The notes beneath the pieces are model-generated. The model worked only from the letters and a program-made list of their open reading frames with translations, did not search any database and was not told the origin of the DNA. A program made the translations under genes and the position numbers. A DNA stretch of 64,000 nucleotides from Nocardioides luteus (GTDB lineage Bacteria > Actinomycetota > Actinomycetes > Propionibacteriales > Nocardioidaceae): positions 27,196-91,195 of the forward strand of contig NZ_BMRK01000014.1 in the NCBI RefSeq assembly GCF_014648595.1, given 5' to 3'. Shown piece by piece: positions 1-7,951 of this stretch (position 1 is the stretch's first letter; every line of letters starts with the position of its first letter).

Positions 1-10
1 TGGACCCGGA

Positions 11-63
11 GGTCGAGCTTGTCGAGACCCGGTCGCTGTGGGGAGGTCTCGACAAGCTCGACC
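11..63. repeat. Inverted pair of the dispersed 19-bp palindromic repeat
   Basis: Two copies lie in opposite orientation: GGTCGAGCTTGTCGAGACC at 11-29 and its complement at 45-63, separated by 15 bases. A partial third copy (ggtctcgacgggg) begins at 76. They sit just downstream of tsaD (minus strand) and could fold into a long hairpin that ends its transcript. The same unit recurs at least six more times in the window, inside genes as well as between them. Confidence 0.8.
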
Positions 64-108
64 ACCGACGGACCAGGTCTCGACGGGGCTAGACGCCCGG
101 GCTGTGGG

Positions 109-1170
109 TCAGGCTAGGACCGAGGTGATCGGTTGGGAGGAGTCGGCGGGGAGGTCCAGGGCGGAGGGGGTGCGGCCTCGTGCGACCATCTCTGCGCCGA
201 GGGCCGCGACCATCGCGCCGTTGTCGGTGCAGAGGGCGGGGCGGGGGACGCGGACGCGGATGCCGAGCTTGGTGGCCCGCTCCTCCGCGAGGACGCGCAG
301 GCGGCTGTTGGCGGCGACTCCGCCGCCGATGATGATGTCCTCGATGCCCTCGGAGGAGGCAGCGTCCAGGGCCTTCCTGACCAGGACGTCGACCACCGCC
401 TCCTGGAAGCTGGCGGCGACGTCGGCGACCGGGACCGCCTCACCGCTGCGCTCCTTGGCCTCGATCCAGCGGGCGACCGCGGTCTTGAGGCCGGAGAAGG
501 AGAAGTCGAAGCGGTGGCGCTCCAGGTCGCGGCGGCCGGTCAGCCCGCGCGGGAAGTCGATGGCGACCGAGCTGCCGGAGGTGGCGGTCCGGTCGATCAC
601 CGGGCCACCGGGAAAGCCGAGGCCGAGCAGGCGGGCGACCTTGTCGAAGGCCTCCCCTGCTGCGTCGTCGATGGTGGCACCCATCGGGTCGACGCCTTCG
701 GTGATGTCGGTGACCTTGAGCAGGCTGGAGTGGCCACCGGAGACGAGCATCGCGACGCAGGGCTCGGGCAGCGGCCCGTGCTGGAGCTGGTCGACGGCCA
801 CGTGGGAGGCCAGGTGGTTGACCCCGTAGATCGGCTTGTCGAGCCCGAGCGCGAGCGCCTTCGCCGCAGCCACCCCGACGAGCAGGGCACCGGCGAGGCC
901 GGGGCCTGCGGTGACGGCGATCGCGTCGACGTCGTGGAGCTTGATCCCCGACTCGTCGCAGGCGCGCTCGATGGTCGGCACCATCGCCTCGAGGTGCGCC
1001 CGGCTCGCGACCTCGGGGACGACCCCTCCGAAGCGAGCGTGCTCCTCGACGCTGCTCGCGATCGCGTCGGCGAGCAGCGTACGACCTCGCACGATCCCGA
1101 CGCCGGTCTCGTCGCAGGAGGTCTCGATGCCGAGGACCAGGGGTTCATCGACGAGGGCACCAGTAGTCAT
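109..1170 (-). CDS. tsaD: tRNA N6-adenosine threonylcarbamoyltransferase TsaD
   Basis: This protein of 353 residues is the catalytic subunit that transfers the threonylcarbamoyl group of TC-AMP onto A37 of ANN-decoding tRNAs. The N-terminus reads [15 protein letters not shown], the family signature; the metal-binding HxxxH follows as NHLASHV near residue 120, and the ASKHA-type glycine-rich loops SGGHSSL and [10 protein letters not shown] are present. Length is normal for the family. It is the last gene of a minus-strand series that also carries tsaB, tsaE and rimI, so three t6A proteins are made together. An unknown gene (1337-1729) and two strong palindromes lie between it and rimI, which are often adjacent elsewhere. 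Confidence 0.97.
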   Translation of the reverse strand: MTTGALVDEPLVLGIETSCDETGVGIVRGRTLLADAIASSVEEHARFGGVVPEVASRAHLEAMVPTIERACDESGIKLHDVDAIAVTAGPGLAGALLVGVAAAKALALGLDKPIYGVNHLASHVAVDQLQHGPLPEPCVAMLVSGGHSSLLKVTDITEGVDPMGATIDDAAGEAFDKVARLLGLGFPGGPVIDRTATSGSSVAIDFPRGLTGRRDLERHRFDFSFSGLKTAVARWIEAKERSGEAVPVADVAASFQEAVVDVLVRKALDAASSEGIEDIIIGGGVAANSRLRVLAEERATKLGIRVRVPRPALCTDNGAMVAALGAEMVARGRTPSALDLPADSSQPITSVLA

Positions 1171-1238
1171 GCCCCCATTCTGCCTTCACCCCCATGTCCG
1201 ACCCCGCATCCGCCTGGCGCGACATGCCCGGTCGCAGG

Positions 1239-1287
1239 CGAACGAAAATTCGTTCGTGGGTCAGCAGGCGAACGAATTTTCGTTCGC
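1239..1287. promoter_or_regulatory. Twin palindromes upstream of tsaD
   Basis: Two related palindromes are seen: CGAACGAAAATTCGTTCG at 1239-1256 and GCGAACGAATTTTCGTTCGC at 1268-1287, with centres 30 bases apart, about three helical turns. Each is preceded by the same gcagg. They also pair with each other. They lie in the 166-base gap between the unknown gene at 1337-1729 and the tsaD start, so they may be paired repressor sites or a terminator; there is no clear T-run for the latter. The assignment is inference. Confidence 0.5.
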
Positions 1288-1336
1288 CCGAGGCGACCCC
1301 GGTCTGATCACGAGCGCGTGAACAGGCTGGTCGGTC

Positions 1337-1729
1337 CTAGGCAGCCGCGCCGTCGCTCTGTTCCTCTCGCAGCGCTGAGTAGGCACCGGCCCAGATGTGT
1401 TGCGCGAGGTCAGCATCGATCGGATCGCTGGAGGCCAAGCGATCCCACAGCCCGGCGAGCAGGACCGTGAGGCGACCCGACTCGACGTCGGTGAGCTCGC
1501 GACCGATCGAGCAGCGGAACCAGAACCTGACGTCATGCCACAGATCCCGGACCGCTTCACCGACGTCGTCGTTCGTTCGAGCGAGCTCCTCGAATCCCAA
1601 CCACGCTCGAAGGAAGAAGAGGTCGTCCTCGCTCACGGCAAGGTACCCATCCCAACCTCGGGCGTTCACCCGTTGAGCGACCTGAGTCCAGTAGATGCCC
1701 GCAAACCCTGCCGCCGCGTAAGGCAGCAT
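1337..1729 (-). CDS. Hypothetical protein between rimI and tsaD
   Basis: This 130-residue protein is not recognised. It has an ATG start and no signal peptide or clear membrane segment, and it is rich in Trp and acidic residues (for example DLWHDVRFWFRCSIGREL and AQHIWAGAYSAL), which suggests a compact helical soluble protein. The coding frame is uninterrupted and there is no strong competing frame. It reads in the same direction as the t6A operon and interrupts the usual rimI-tsaD adjacency. The rarer codons and twin palindromes beside it hint at late insertion, but this is inference. No function is proposed. Confidence 0.65.
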   Translation of the reverse strand: MLPYAAAGFAGIYWTQVAQRVNARGWDGYLAVSEDDLFFLRAWLGFEELARTNDDVGEAVRDLWHDVRFWFRCSIGRELTDVESGRLTVLLAGLWDRLASSDPIDADLAQHIWAGAYSALREEQSDGAAA

Positions 1730-1750
1730 GCTCTGCTGGCCGCCGACAGT

Positions 1751-2203
1751 TCAGTCCGACGCCAGCTCCAGCGCCAGCACGATCCCCGTCGCGCCGTCGC
1801 GGTAGTAGCGCTCGCGACGGTCGATCTCGACGAAGCCGGCCCGGTCGTAGAACTCGATCGCCCCGGCGTTGTCCTCGCGCACCTCGAGCAGGAGCCGGTC
1901 GGCACCTTCCCGCCGCGCGAGGTCGATCGCCGAGGTCAGGAGCAGCCGGCCGATGCCTCGCCGGCGATGCTCCTCGGCGATGGCGATCCGCTGCAGCTCG
2001 GCGATCTCGTAGACCACGCTCACCAGGGCGTGGCCCACCACGGTGTCCTGCTCGCCGTCCGCGACCAGGATCCGTACGGTCGGCATCTTCCCCCCGATCG
2101 CCACCTGCAGGTAGTCGACCGTCCAGGCGTCGTCGGGGAACGCCTCGAACTCCAGCGCGGCGATGACCTCGACGTCCTCCGGCTCGGCCGGGCGTACGGT
2201 CAC
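1751..2203 (-). CDS. rimI: Ribosomal-protein-alanine N-acetyltransferase RimI
   Basis: This GNAT acetyltransferase of 150 residues is predicted to acetylate the N-terminus of ribosomal protein S18 or other proteins. The acetyl-CoA loop is visible as HRRRGIGRLLL (Q/RxxGxG/A motif), followed by the typical ending ENAGAIEFYDRAGF (residues near 105-120). The GTG start at 2203 was chosen because it gives a four-base GTGA overlap with the tsaB stop and removes a 45-residue arginine/alanine-rich extension that does not resemble the family. Translational coupling to tsaB is therefore likely. Co-occurrence of rimI with tsaB and tsaD is common in bacteria. Confidence 0.92.
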   Translation of the reverse strand: MTVRPAEPEDVEVIAALEFEAFPDDAWTVDYLQVAIGGKMPTVRILVADGEQDTVVGHALVSVVYEIAELQRIAIAEEHRRRGIGRLLLTSAIDLARREGADRLLLEVREDNAGAIEFYDRAGFVEIDRRERYYRDGATGIVLALELASD

Positions 2204-2886
2204 CTGGGGTTCACCGGCTTCGTCGGCGCCTTCTGCTTCTTCAGCGCCGCCTGCTCGATGGCGTCGGGGCGGCGCAGGTAGAGCGGCTCCGGATCCATCA
2301 GCTCGACCCGCTCCTCGGCAACAGCCCGCGCCAGCCATCCGGCCGAGGGCCGTTGCGGACCGACCGGCGTCGGGAACGCATCGGGATACAGCCGCGCCCC
2401 CTCACCCACCACCGGCGCAGAGGTCGCGACCTCCGCCGGCCGAGCGACCACAGGCCCCTCCAGCCGCGCCCCATCCTCGTCGTACGAGGCCAGATAGACC
2501 TCCTTGCGCCGAGCATCGGTAGCCACGAAGAACGACGACACACCGGTGGTCGAGCTTGTCGAGACCACCCCAGAAGCAACAGCCTCCACGGCCAACACAT
2601 CCAACGAACAAGCCGCGTAGATCGGAATCTCCAGCGCGAACCCCAGCGTCCGCGCCGTGACCAGCCCGACCCGCAACCCGGTGAACGGCCCCGGCCCAGC
2701 ACCGACCGCAACAGCCGTCAGATCCTGCCGCACGATCCCAGCCGTGCCCAGCACCTCAGAGATCAACGGCGCGAGCTGCTCACCGTGCTTCATGGTGCGA
2801 TCGGAGACGACCTCGGCGACGACGTCGTCACCGTCGTGGAGCGCCACGGTCACCTGCGGCGTGGCAGTGTCAAAGGCGAGAAGCAC
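2200..2886 (-). CDS. tsaB: tRNA threonylcarbamoyladenosine biosynthesis protein TsaB
   Basis: TsaB (228 residues) is the inactive paralogue of TsaD that scaffolds the TsaBDE complex. It starts MLLAFDTATPQVTVAL and contains the characteristic GAGPGPFTGLRVGL near residue 65. A copy of the dispersed palindrome (2545-2569) lies inside the gene and is read in frame as VVSTSSTTG between the first ASKHA-type lobe and the FFVATDARRKEVYLA strand, an unusual loop extension for the family. The stop overlaps the rimI start by four bases; the tsaE-fusion stop is 22 bases upstream. Confidence 0.95.
   Translation of the reverse strand: MLLAFDTATPQVTVALHDGDDVVAEVVSDRTMKHGEQLAPLISEVLGTAGIVRQDLTAVAVGAGPGPFTGLRVGLVTARTLGFALEIPIYAACSLDVLAVEAVASGVVSTSSTTGVSSFFVATDARRKEVYLASYDEDGARLEGPVVARPAEVATSAPVVGEGARLYPDAFPTPVGPQRPSAGWLARAVAEERVELMDPEPLYLRRPDAIEQAALKKQKAPTKPVNPR
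2545..2569. repeat. Dispersed palindromic repeat inside tsaB
   Basis: A perfect copy of GGTCGAGCTTGTCGAGACC at 2548-2566 is extended by three paired bases on each side (ggt...acc). It is read through in frame as part of TsaB, adding a Ser/Thr/Val linker and no stop codon. Confidence 0.85.
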
Positions 2887-2908
2887 AACTCACACCCTAG
2901 AGCGCGCC

Positions 2909-3853
2909 TCAGAGCGCACTGAGATCCACGCCGTGCCAGCGCGGCCCGACGGGCACGATCTCCACCCGCCGCGGGTCCGCACCGTCCGGCGCCTCGACCA
3001 GATCCAACGGAGCCTCGTCGGCCTCGGCACGTACGATCCGGATCTCCAGTCGCGACTCGGAGAGCCCCTCGGCCAGGCCCTCGCCCCACTCGACGACGGT
3101 GACCGCGTCGTCGAGATCGGTGTCGAGGTCGAGGTCGTCGAGCTCGTCGATCCCACCGAGCCGGTAGGCGTCGACGTGAACGAGCTCCGGTCCGCCGACG
3201 GTCGAGGGGTGCACCCGGGCGATCACGAAGGTCGGCGAGGTGATCTCGCCGCGCACCCCGAGACCGGCCCCGAGGCCCTTGGTGAAGGTGGTCTTGCCGG
3301 CGCCGAGGCCGCCGGAGAGGACGAGTACGTCGCCGTTGGTCACGTGCACGGCCAGCCGGTGACCGAGCTCGAACATCGCCTCGGCGTCGAGCGCCTCGAC
3401 GACGTGCTCGTTGAGCGGCCGGTGGAGCCGCACCGCCGGGGACTCGCGGGAGATCTCCCGGAAACCCTGCCGCTCCCAGAACCGCAGCGTCTCCGGAAGC
3501 TCCTCGCGGGCGATCACGGCGAGGTCGTCCAGCCCCTGCGCGCGGGCGATGCCGGCGGCGTACGTCACCATCTTGTGCGCCACCCCATGACCCTGCTGAT
3601 CAGGCAGGACGGCGAATCGGCGCAACCACATGGTCGCGTCGACGGGATCCATGACGACCGCGCCGACAGCGGCCCCGTCCAGGCGGGCCAACAGGCCACC
3701 GAAGCCGGCGAGACGCTCCTTCATCGACCCTTCGGTCTCGGCCAGGGCGTCGGCAGGCGGGTCCAGCGGCGGACGGGCGGAGAAGGCGACCCGGACGACA
3801 CCGAGGACCTCGGCGGCGGCCTCCGGTCCGACCCGCTCGAAGACGAGCGTCAT
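2909..3853 (-). CDS. tsaE: GNAT acetyltransferase fused to TsaE ATPase
   Basis: This 314-residue protein has two parts. Residues about 1-155 are a GNAT acetyltransferase (LRRFAVLPDQQGHGVAHKMV, then LRFWERQGFREI). Residues about 160-314 are TsaE, the P-loop ATPase that recycles the t6A synthase complex: Walker A GGLGAGKTTFTKGL, then EITSPTFVIARVH and VHVDAYRL, ending with VVEWGEGL (Walker B region). The ATG at 3853 overlaps the upstream hydrolase stop by four bases (ATGA) and fits the GNAT domain start. TsaE is normally about 150 residues and free-standing, so the fusion is notable. The acetyl acceptor is unknown; RimI-like activity on a t6A-linked partner is only a guess. Confidence 0.92.
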   Translation of the reverse strand: MTLVFERVGPEAAAEVLGVVRVAFSARPPLDPPADALAETEGSMKERLAGFGGLLARLDGAAVGAVVMDPVDATMWLRRFAVLPDQQGHGVAHKMVTYAAGIARAQGLDDLAVIAREELPETLRFWERQGFREISRESPAVRLHRPLNEHVVEALDAEAMFELGHRLAVHVTNGDVLVLSGGLGAGKTTFTKGLGAGLGVRGEITSPTFVIARVHPSTVGGPELVHVDAYRLGGIDELDDLDLDTDLDDAVTVVEWGEGLAEGLSESRLEIRIVRAEADEAPLDLVEAPDGADPRRVEIVPVGPRWHGVDLSAL

Positions 3854-4944
3854 GCCGAGGCCGCATCCCGGGTGGCTGCGGCGAGCAGCTGGTCGAGCTC
3901 GGCGTTGACCTGGCCGTGGCGTTCGAGGATGACCATGTGGCCGGCCTTCTCGCACTCGACGAGCCGCGACCCCGGGATGTAGGAGTGCAGCTTGCGGCTG
4001 TGGCCGATCGCGGTGAGCCGGTCGGCGGTGCCGCAGATGACCGTGGTCGGGACGCGCCCCATCGCGGTGACGCTCGAGAACTTGTCGAGCGAGCGGAAGG
4101 CCGGGAAGAACTCGGCGACCACCTCGAACGGCGTCTGCGAGAGCAGGCTGTCGACGAACCGGACGTACGCCTCGGGCACCTCGTCTCCGAAGGCGAACTG
4201 GTCGGTGAAGACCGTCGCCACCGAGGCACCCATCGCGCGGACCCGGTCGACGACCGAGTGTCCCCGGGCCAGCGTGCGCACGGTGCGGTTGGCGATGCCG
4301 CCGGCCAGCTTGGCCGGCAGCACGGGGATGAGCAGCCGGCTCGGGTCGAGCCCGCCGGCGGTGGTGGAGATCAGCGCGACACCGATGATCCGGCCGTCCT
4401 CGCTGCGCGGGGCGAACAGCTCAGGGTGCTCCTCGGCGAGCGCCGCGATCGTCATCCCGCCCATCGAGTGGCCGACCAGGATGACCGGGCCTTCCGGCAC
4501 GACCGCGTCCAGCACGCGGAGCAGGTCGTCACCGAGCTGGTCGATGGTGGCGTTGCCGAGGGAGGACCGGCCGCTGCGGCCGTGGCTGCGCTGGTCGTAG
4601 AAGACCGACCGCACCAGGCCGCGGTAGGCGGCGCGCTGGAAGTGCCAGCAGTCGAGGTTGAGGCAGTAGCCGTGCACGAAGACCAGCGTCACCCCGCTCG
4701 CTCCGCCCTTGTGGGCGTGGGCGGGGTCGACCTCGTCGACCTCGACATGGAGAGGTACGCCGTCGGAGGTGACCACGGTGACCGGAGCCGACCGCAGCGT
4801 ACCGAGCGGGGTCCGGTCCTCGGGCCGCTCCTCTATGGCACGGCGGCGCTTCTTGACCACCACGGCGCCACGGGCCGCGGCGGCGACCGCTGCCGCCCCC
4901 AACGTGCCGGCCGCGATCGAACCGATCCGTCCTGCGATGCTCAT
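3850..4944 (-). CDS. Alpha/beta hydrolase
   Basis: This 364-residue serine hydrolase begins with a hydrophobic, alanine-rich N-terminus (residues 1-30), which may anchor it to the membrane. The fold signatures are FVHGYCLNLDCWHF (oxyanion region), YDQRSHGRS, the nucleophile elbow GHSMGG near residue 160, and a late Asp/His pair (CGTADRLT and EKAGHMVILE). Both junctions overlap by four bases: with alr upstream and tsaE downstream. A hydrolase of this type commonly sits between alr and tsaE in actinobacteria; its substrate is unknown. Confidence 0.9.
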   Translation of the reverse strand: MSIAGRIGSIAAGTLGAAAVAAAARGAVVVKKRRRAIEERPEDRTPLGTLRSAPVTVVTSDGVPLHVEVDEVDPAHAHKGGASGVTLVFVHGYCLNLDCWHFQRAAYRGLVRSVFYDQRSHGRSGRSSLGNATIDQLGDDLLRVLDAVVPEGPVILVGHSMGGMTIAALAEEHPELFAPRSEDGRIIGVALISTTAGGLDPSRLLIPVLPAKLAGGIANRTVRTLARGHSVVDRVRAMGASVATVFTDQFAFGDEVPEAYVRFVDSLLSQTPFEVVAEFFPAFRSLDKFSSVTAMGRVPTTVICGTADRLTAIGHSRKLHSYIPGSRLVECEKAGHMVILERHGQVNAELDQLLAAATRDAASA

Positions 4945-6119
4945 CTGTCGGCGCCTTCCTGCTCGGTGTCGACGTGTCGCCGCTTCATCCGTCCTCCGAT
5001 CCGGGTGACGACCTCGTACGCGATCGTCCCGCTCGCCTCCGCCCAGTCCTGGGCGGTCGGCTCGCCGTCGGCACCAGTACCCCACAGGACCACCTCGGAG
5101 CCGGGTTCGACCTCGTCGGACCCGAGGTCGATCACGACCTGGTCCATGCAGACGGTGCCGCGCACGGGCCGGCGGGCTCCGTCGACCCACACCTCGGCAC
5201 GGTTCCCGGCGCTGCGCTGGATCCCCTCGGCGTAGCCGGCCGGGACGACCCCGACCGTCGTCGGCTCCTCGGCGACCCAGGTGTGGTTGTAGGAGACGCC
5301 CGCACCGGCCTCGATCTGCTTGACCATCGCCAGCTCGGCGCGGACGGTCATCGCCGGGACGAGCCCGAGCTCCGGCCACGGTGAGCCCCCGACACCGGGC
5401 GCCGGGTCGATGCCGTACGTCGCGATCCCGACCCGCACCAGGTCGAATCTGGCGCCGGGGCGCAGCAGGGCGCCCGCGGAGTTGGCCAGGTGACGCACCT
5501 CGGGCCGCAGCCCGGCGTCGGCGGCGATGGCGAGCGCCTCGGCGAAGACCTTCTCCTGCGACTCGTTGGCCGGGTCGTCGGGGTCCTCGCTGGACGCGAA
5601 GTGGGACCAGATGCCGGTGACCCGGATCGCCCCCTCGGCCTCCAGGATGCGCGCCCGCGCGACCATGTTGGTCCACTCGGCGAAGGAGGAGCCGCCACGG
5701 GAGAGGCCGGTGTCGATCTTCAGCTGCACCCGCGGGATGCTGCCCAGTGCGTCGCCGGCCGCGGCGAACTTCTCCAGGTCGGCGATCGTGTAGGCGGTGA
5801 CGTCGATGTCGGCGGCGATGAGCTCCTCGGCGGGCTCGCTCGGCATGATCAACCAGGCGAGCAGACGGCCGGTGTCGCCGGCCGCGCGCAGCGCGAGGGC
5901 CTCGTCGGCCGATGCCACGCCGAGCCACTCGGCACCGCCCTCGCGAGCGGCCCGCCCGGCCTCGACCAGACCGTGCCCGTAGCCGTCGGCCTTGACCACC
6001 GCCATCAACGGCGTACGCACGTGCTCCCTCAGCCGCGCGACGTTGTTGCGGATCGCAGCGAGGTCGATGACGATCTCGGCTCGCCGAAGCGGAGCCCGAG
6101 TCGTTGGGCTCGGTGACAT
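4941..6119 (-). CDS. alr: Alanine racemase
   Basis: Alanine racemase (392 residues) is a PLP enzyme making D-alanine for peptidoglycan. The PLP lysine lies in MAVVKADGYGHG near residue 40, and the C-terminal catalytic tyrosine region reads RGTVCMDQVVIDLG. The ATG at 6119 was chosen because the upstream extension is low-complexity Arg/Ala sequence and the family starts close to RAEIVIDLAAIRNNV. The stop overlaps the hydrolase start (ATGA), so the two are probably translationally coupled. The gap to nnr is 29 bases. Confidence 0.96.
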   Translation of the reverse strand: MSPSPTTRAPLRRAEIVIDLAAIRNNVARLREHVRTPLMAVVKADGYGHGLVEAGRAAREGGAEWLGVASADEALALRAAGDTGRLLAWLIMPSEPAEELIAADIDVTAYTIADLEKFAAAGDALGSIPRVQLKIDTGLSRGGSSFAEWTNMVARARILEAEGAIRVTGIWSHFASSEDPDDPANESQEKVFAEALAIAADAGLRPEVRHLANSAGALLRPGARFDLVRVGIATYGIDPAPGVGGSPWPELGLVPAMTVRAELAMVKQIEAGAGVSYNHTWVAEEPTTVGVVPAGYAEGIQRSAGNRAEVWVDGARRPVRGTVCMDQVVIDLGSDEVEPGSEVVLWGTGADGEPTAQDWAEASGTIAYEVVTRIGGRMKRRHVDTEQEGADR

Positions 6120-6148
6120 GGTGTCAAGGGTAGTTGGCGAACCGCTGT

Positions 6149-7576
6149 TCACCGGGAACGGGGCGAGACTGCGGGAAGCGACCGGATCACCGCCGGGATG
6201 GCCGAGGCCACCCCGCTCGCGGTGACCGGGCCGCCCGCGCTCGCCAGCGTCGCCGCCGCGCCGTGCAGCCAGGCACCCGCCGAGGCGGCGTCGATCGGCG
6301 CGAGCCCGGCGGCGAGCAGTGAGCCGATCAGCCCGCCGAGCACGTCGCCCGAGCCGGCGGTGGCCAGCCACGAGGTGCCGGTGGTGTTGACCCGCACCGG
6401 CGTGGCGGGGTCGGGCGAGGCGATCGTCGTGCGGCGCCCTTTGAGCAGCACCACGGCGTGGTAGCGCTTGGCCGCGAGCCGTGCGTAGTGCAGCGGTCGA
6501 GCCTCGACGTCGGCCCGGTCCTCCCGGATCAGCGCGGCGAGCTCGCCCGCGTGCGGCGTCAGGATCGCGGGCACGCCGAGCGGCCCGGTCAGCGCGCGCA
6601 GGCTGTCGGCGTCGATCACCAGGGGTACGCCGCTGGCCCGCGCGAACGCGAGCGCGCTGTTGGCGCCGTCGGCGCTGCCCGAGCCGACCACCCAGGCCTG
6701 TGCCTGGCCGTCGCCGACGACCTCCGGGTTGTGGCGCTTGACCCACTCCGCGGCGGTGCCGACGTAGCGGACCATCCCGGCCAGGCCGGTGTTCGCTCCG
6801 GAGACCGCCAGCAGCGCGGCTCCGGGGTAGGTGGCGCTGCCGACCCGGAGGCCGACCACGCCGCGGGTGTACTTGTGGCCGTCGGGCGCGGGCCGCGGCA
6901 CCAGCGCCGCGACGTCCTCGGCCTCCAGGCTCTCCACGGACGGTGCCGGCAGGTCGAGCCCGATGTCGACCAGCTCCACCCGGCCGCTCGCCGAGGCGGC
7001 CGGATCGAGCAGATGACACGGCTTGTAGGTGCCGAAGGTGACCGTCAGGTCGGCGCTGACGTGCGACCCGTCGACCTCTCCGGTGTCGACGCAGACCCCG
7101 CTCGGGGTGTCGACGGAGACCACCGGGGCCCCTTCGAACATCGCCAGCGCCGCCTCGGCCTCCGCCCTCAGCCCTGGCTTCCCGCCGATCCCGACGATCC
7201 CGTCGACAACAACATCGGTCCCCCCGGAGGTCGATCCTGTCGAGACCCCTCCAGAGGCCACCGTCCCCCCAGCAGCACGCAGAGCAGCAACCCCACCCTC
7301 GTGCGCCCGATCCGACAGCAGAACCGCCTCGACCCGCGCCCCACGCCGCGCCAGGATCGCCCCGGCGTACAACGCGTCTCCGCCGTTGTCGCCGCTACCG
7401 ACGAGCAGAGCGACCCGGCTGCCGTAGGCGCCACCGCGACCCCGCTCGCGGAGGAAATCGATGATGGCGTACGCCAGACCGGCCGCCGCGCGCTGCATCA
7501 GCGCGCCTTCTGGCAGGTCGGCCATCAAGGCCTTCTCTGCCGCTCTGACCTGCTCGACCGAGTGCGCACGCCGCAT
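6149..7576 (-). CDS. nnr: Bifunctional NAD(P)HX epimerase/dehydratase
   Basis: This 475-residue repair enzyme has an N-terminal epimerase (about 1-215; LLVGSGDNGGDALYAGAILARRG) and a C-terminal ADP-dependent dehydratase of ribokinase-like fold (about 225-475; ILTPHAGELAAL, VLLKGRRTTIA, TAGSGDVLGGLIGSLLA). It repairs hydrated NADH and NADPH. A variant of the dispersed palindrome at 7226-7252 lies in the epimerase part and is read as GGVSTGSTSGG just before DVVVDGIVGIG, where the family normally has a short loop. It lies 21 bases from acpS and belongs to the same operon. Confidence 0.95.
   Translation of the reverse strand: MRRAHSVEQVRAAEKALMADLPEGALMQRAAAGLAYAIIDFLRERGRGGAYGSRVALLVGSGDNGGDALYAGAILARRGARVEAVLLSDRAHEGGVAALRAAGGTVASGGVSTGSTSGGTDVVVDGIVGIGGKPGLRAEAEAALAMFEGAPVVSVDTPSGVCVDTGEVDGSHVSADLTVTFGTYKPCHLLDPAASASGRVELVDIGLDLPAPSVESLEAEDVAALVPRPAPDGHKYTRGVVGLRVGSATYPGAALLAVSGANTGLAGMVRYVGTAAEWVKRHNPEVVGDGQAQAWVVGSGSADGANSALAFARASGVPLVIDADSLRALTGPLGVPAILTPHAGELAALIREDRADVEARPLHYARLAAKRYHAVVLLKGRRTTIASPDPATPVRVNTTGTSWLATAGSGDVLGGLIGSLLAAGLAPIDAASAGAWLHGAAATLASAGGPVTASGVASAIPAVIRSLPAVSPRSR
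7226..7252. repeat. Dispersed palindromic repeat inside nnr
   Basis: The core GGTCGATCCTGTCGAGACC at 7229-7247 differs from the commonest form at two central bases and is extended by paired ggag/ctcc flanks. It is translated in frame as a Gly/Ser/Thr linker. Confidence 0.8.
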
Positions 7577-7597
7577 GGCCCCAGCGTACGCGGCCGC

Positions 7598-7951
7598 TCA
7601 GTCCTCCAGGACGACCATGGCCGAGGCGATGCCGGCGTCGTGGGACAGCGAGAGGTGGACGGTGGCCACACCGAGCTTCCTCGCCTGCTCCAGCACCGTG
7701 CCGCGCAGCTCGAACCGCGGCTGCCCCGACGCCTCCGAGATCACCTCGGCGTCATGCCACTCCATCCCCTGCGGCGCGCCGAGCGCCTTGGCGAGCGCCT
7801 CCTTGGCGGCGAACCGGGCGGCCAGCGAGGCCATCGGCTTCGTCGCCTCGGCCTCGGTGAAGAGCCGCGCCCGCAACCGCGGCGTACGCTCCAGCGACTC
7901 CTCGAACCGCGCGAGGTCGCAGACGTCGATCCCGACTCCGAGGACGGCCAT
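7598..7951 (-). CDS. acpS: Holo-[acyl-carrier-protein] synthase
   Basis: AcpS (117 residues) transfers the 4'-phosphopantetheine arm of CoA to acyl carrier protein. It starts [13 protein letters not shown] with the metal-binding Asp, followed by [12 protein letters not shown] containing the second metal ligand Glu, and ends with [17 protein letters not shown]. The ATG at 7951 shares one base with the glmS stop (TGATG), so coupled translation is likely. A longer upstream frame exists but is a shadow of glmS. Confidence 0.96.
   Translation of the reverse strand: MAVLGVGIDVCDLARFEESLERTPRLRARLFTEAEATKPMASLAARFAAKEALAKALGAPQGMEWHDAEVISEASGQPRFELRGTVLEQARKLGVATVHLSLSHDAGIASAMVVLED

Noticed and set aside
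133-1470. Long plus-strand frame of 445 codons opposite tsaD
   Set aside because: It is a GC-skew shadow with Val/Gly/Asp-rich, domain-free translation, antisense to a clear tsaD gene.
1337-1729. Toxin or antitoxin identity of the unknown gene
   Set aside because: It has no recognised motif and no paired small gene.
5490-6116. Plus-strand frames inside alr and nnr
   Set aside because: They are antisense shadows without recognisable domains or start signals.
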